Shown here: piece by piece, positions 62,941-64,000 of the stretch
Numbering within the stretch: position 1 is the first letter of the stretch
Layout of the letters: each line of letters opens with the position of its first letter
Source: Ligaoa zhengdingensis
GTDB lineage: Bacteria; Bacillota; Clostridia; Oscillospirales; Ruminococcaceae
Assembly (NCBI RefSeq): GCF_014384885.1
Contig: NZ_JACRST010000001.1
Coordinates: 1-64,000, forward strand
Reading direction: 5' to 3'
Length of the DNA stretch: 64,000 nt
Made by a program: the position numbers and the translations under genes
Notes under the pieces: model-generated
Told to the model about the DNA's origin: nothing
Seen by the model: only the letters and a program-made list of their open reading frames with translations
Database searches by the model: none

Positions 62941-64000
62941 ATGGAGATTACCGTTGCAAAGACCGCGGGCTTTTGTTTTGGCGTCAACCGCGCAGTCGAT
63001 CTGGCGTTTGAATGCGCGCGGAGCTCACCCAAGGTGTGCACCCTTGGCCCGATCATCCACAATCCCCAGCTGGTGGCCCAATTGGAGGCGCAGGGGGTAC
63101 GGGCGGTGGACGATCTTTCGGATGTGCCGGACGATGCGGTGGTGATTATCCGCTCACACGGCGTAACGCGGCAAATTTACGATGAGATTGCGGCGCGTAA
63201 GCTTTCTTGTGTGGACGCCACCTGCCCCTTTGTGGCAAAAATTCATCGGATCGTCCAAGAGAAAAGCGCAGCAGGTTCCACCATTCTGATCGCGGGAGAC
63301 CGGGAACATCCGGAGGTGCAGGGAATCTTTGGACATTGTACCGGTCCGGTATATTTTTTCAAAACAGCCGATGAATTGTTGCAGATTTGTTATAATACAC
63401 CAAATATTTGCGAAAAATCGTGTTGTATGGTGGCACAAACTACATTTCATACACAGGAATGGGAAAATTGCGTAGAATCTGCAAAAAAAGTGTGTACAAA
63501 TCTCGAAATATTTGATACAATATGTATTGCTACCGTGAAACGTCAGGAAGAGGCGCGGGAGCTCGCCCAAAAATCCGACCTGATGATTGTGGTCGGCGGG
63601 CGCACAAGCTCCAATACTGCAAAGCTGTTTCAAATTTGCAGGGAATTTACCCGCTCCATTCTTGTGGAGCGCGCGCAGGAGTTGTATGATTACAATTTTG
63701 CGCAGGTCGCCAAGGTTGGTGTTACAGCTGGGGCTTCCACCCCGGCTTGCATAATTAAGGAGGTACGAAATACGATGAGTGAGATTTTGAAGAACCAAGA
63801 GGAAGAGGCTAGCTTTGAGGAATTGTTGGATCAATCCTTCAAAAGTACATATAACGGGAAGAAGGAGACAGGCGTTGTCGTTGGGATTGCCCCCAATGAA
63901 CTGCAGGTAGATATCGGTACCAAACATGCCGGTTACGTTCCGATCTCGGAATTTACAGACGATCCGAATGCGAAGCTCGAAGACCTGGTGAAAAAGGGCG
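62941..64000 (+). CDS. ispH: IspH (HMBPP reductase) fused to S1 RNA-binding domains, partial
   Basis: The frame is open from ATG 62941 (GGAGG 8 nt upstream) to the window end, at least 353 residues. Residues 1-278 are IspH, the last step of the MEP isoprenoid pathway; its [4Fe-4S] cysteines are C12 (GFCFGV), C95 (DATCPF) and C195 (TICIATVKRQ). From about residue 279 it is ribosomal-S1-like (VVVGIAPNELQVDIGTKHAGYVPISEF). This fusion is known in Clostridia. The junction has an in-frame Shine-Dalgarno and ATG. The codons at 63340-63540 are strikingly AT-rich compared with the rest. Confidence 0.93.
   Translation, partial: MEITVAKTAGFCFGVNRAVDLAFECARSSPKVCTLGPIIHNPQLVAQLEAQGVRAVDDLSDVPDDAVVIIRSHGVTRQIYDEIAARKLSCVDATCPFVAKIHRIVQEKSAAGSTILIAGDREHPEVQGIFGHCTGPVYFFKTADELLQICYNTPNICEKSCCMVAQTTFHTQEWENCVESAKKVCTNLEIFDTICIATVKRQEEARELAQKSDLMIVVGGRTSSNTAKLFQICREFTRSILVERAQELYDYNFAQVAKVGVTAGASTPACIIKEVRNTMSEILKNQEEEASFEELLDQSFKSTYNGKKETGVVVGIAPNELQVDIGTKHAGYVPISEFTDDPNAKLEDLVKKG
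63757..63777 (+). promoter_or_regulatory. Internal ribosome-binding site and in-frame ATG at the IspH/S1 junction
   Basis: AAGGAGG (63757-63763) lies 11 nt before ATG 63775, which is codon 279 of the fused frame and begins MSEILKNQEEEASFEELLDQ, a typical S1-protein N-terminus. A separate S1 product is likely besides the fusion. Confidence 0.65.

Overview
The window is about 57% GC by eye. It looks like chromosomal DNA from an anaerobic, spore-forming Firmicute, most likely a Clostridia/Oscillospirales (Ruminococcaceae-type) gut bacterium. This rests on the yabM-yabN-HU-rqcP-yabP-yabQ-divIC-S1 sporulation and division cluster, a c-di-AMP cyclase operon (cdaA-cdaR), an IspH-S1 fusion, oxygen-independent HemZ, a reverse rubrerythrin, an L27 with a Prp-cleaved leader, and a T-box. 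Gene density is high, and most operons are bounded by clear sigma-A-type promoters and hairpin terminators. No prophage, insertion sequence or CRISPR array was seen. The genus is inference.

Layout. 0-3.3 kb: tRNA-Cys, a frameshifted MFS transporter, and a Se/S-carrier-like (DUF3343) plus cysteine desulfurase/selenocysteine lyase pair. 3.3-9.4 kb: cdaA-cdaR, an FAD dehydrogenase, recJ. 9.4-14.8 kb: rsh-dtd-metallohydrolase-hemZ and a zinc-ribbon protein. 14.9-21.2 kb: the yab/divIC cluster and an amidohydrolase. 21.2-26.2 kb: hpf, a THUMP methyltransferase, and a self-contained copper operon (copA with copZ fused in frame, then csoR). 26.4-31.3 kb: a zinc-ribbon/PASTA pseudokinase, then rpsF-ssb-rpsR and galU on the minus strand. 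31.5-34.8 kb: prfB, cysK, and cysE behind a tRNA-Cys T-box leader. 34.8-42.8 kb: small regulators, a hydrolase, a deoxyinosine glycosylase, metNIQ, a free-standing 42-codon transcript, a DEAD-box helicase and an HD protein. 42.9-48.9 kb: sdpR-sdpI, rplU-prp-rpmA, obgE, mini-RNase III, YitT, an Asn-rich protein and reverse rubrerythrin. 49.1-53.9 kb: a second desulfurase followed by a tRNA(Sec)-like relic, an S26-like protein, and the PHP-malic enzyme-TSCPD-hypothetical operon. 54-64 kb: a 17-cysteine peptide, clpC, a thioesterase, an amidase, an RpiR-type regulator, a BaiN-like flavoprotein, and cmk-plsC-ispH/S1 running off the edge.

Themes. Sulfur/cysteine metabolism recurs: tRNA-Cys, two desulfurases, cysK, and a cysE whose T-box has a UGC specifier and a TGGA sequence complementary to this window's own tRNA-Cys. 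Two neighbouring-gene fusions (CopA-CopZ and IspH-S1) keep a strong in-frame Shine-Dalgarno and ATG at the junction, which suggests dual translation products. The most unusual objects are the degenerate tRNA(Sec)-like element, the isolated 42-aa ORF unit upstream of metNIQ, the PASTA pseudokinase, the sdpRI pair without a toxin, and two low-complexity small proteins. I did not find one clearly new multi-gene system.
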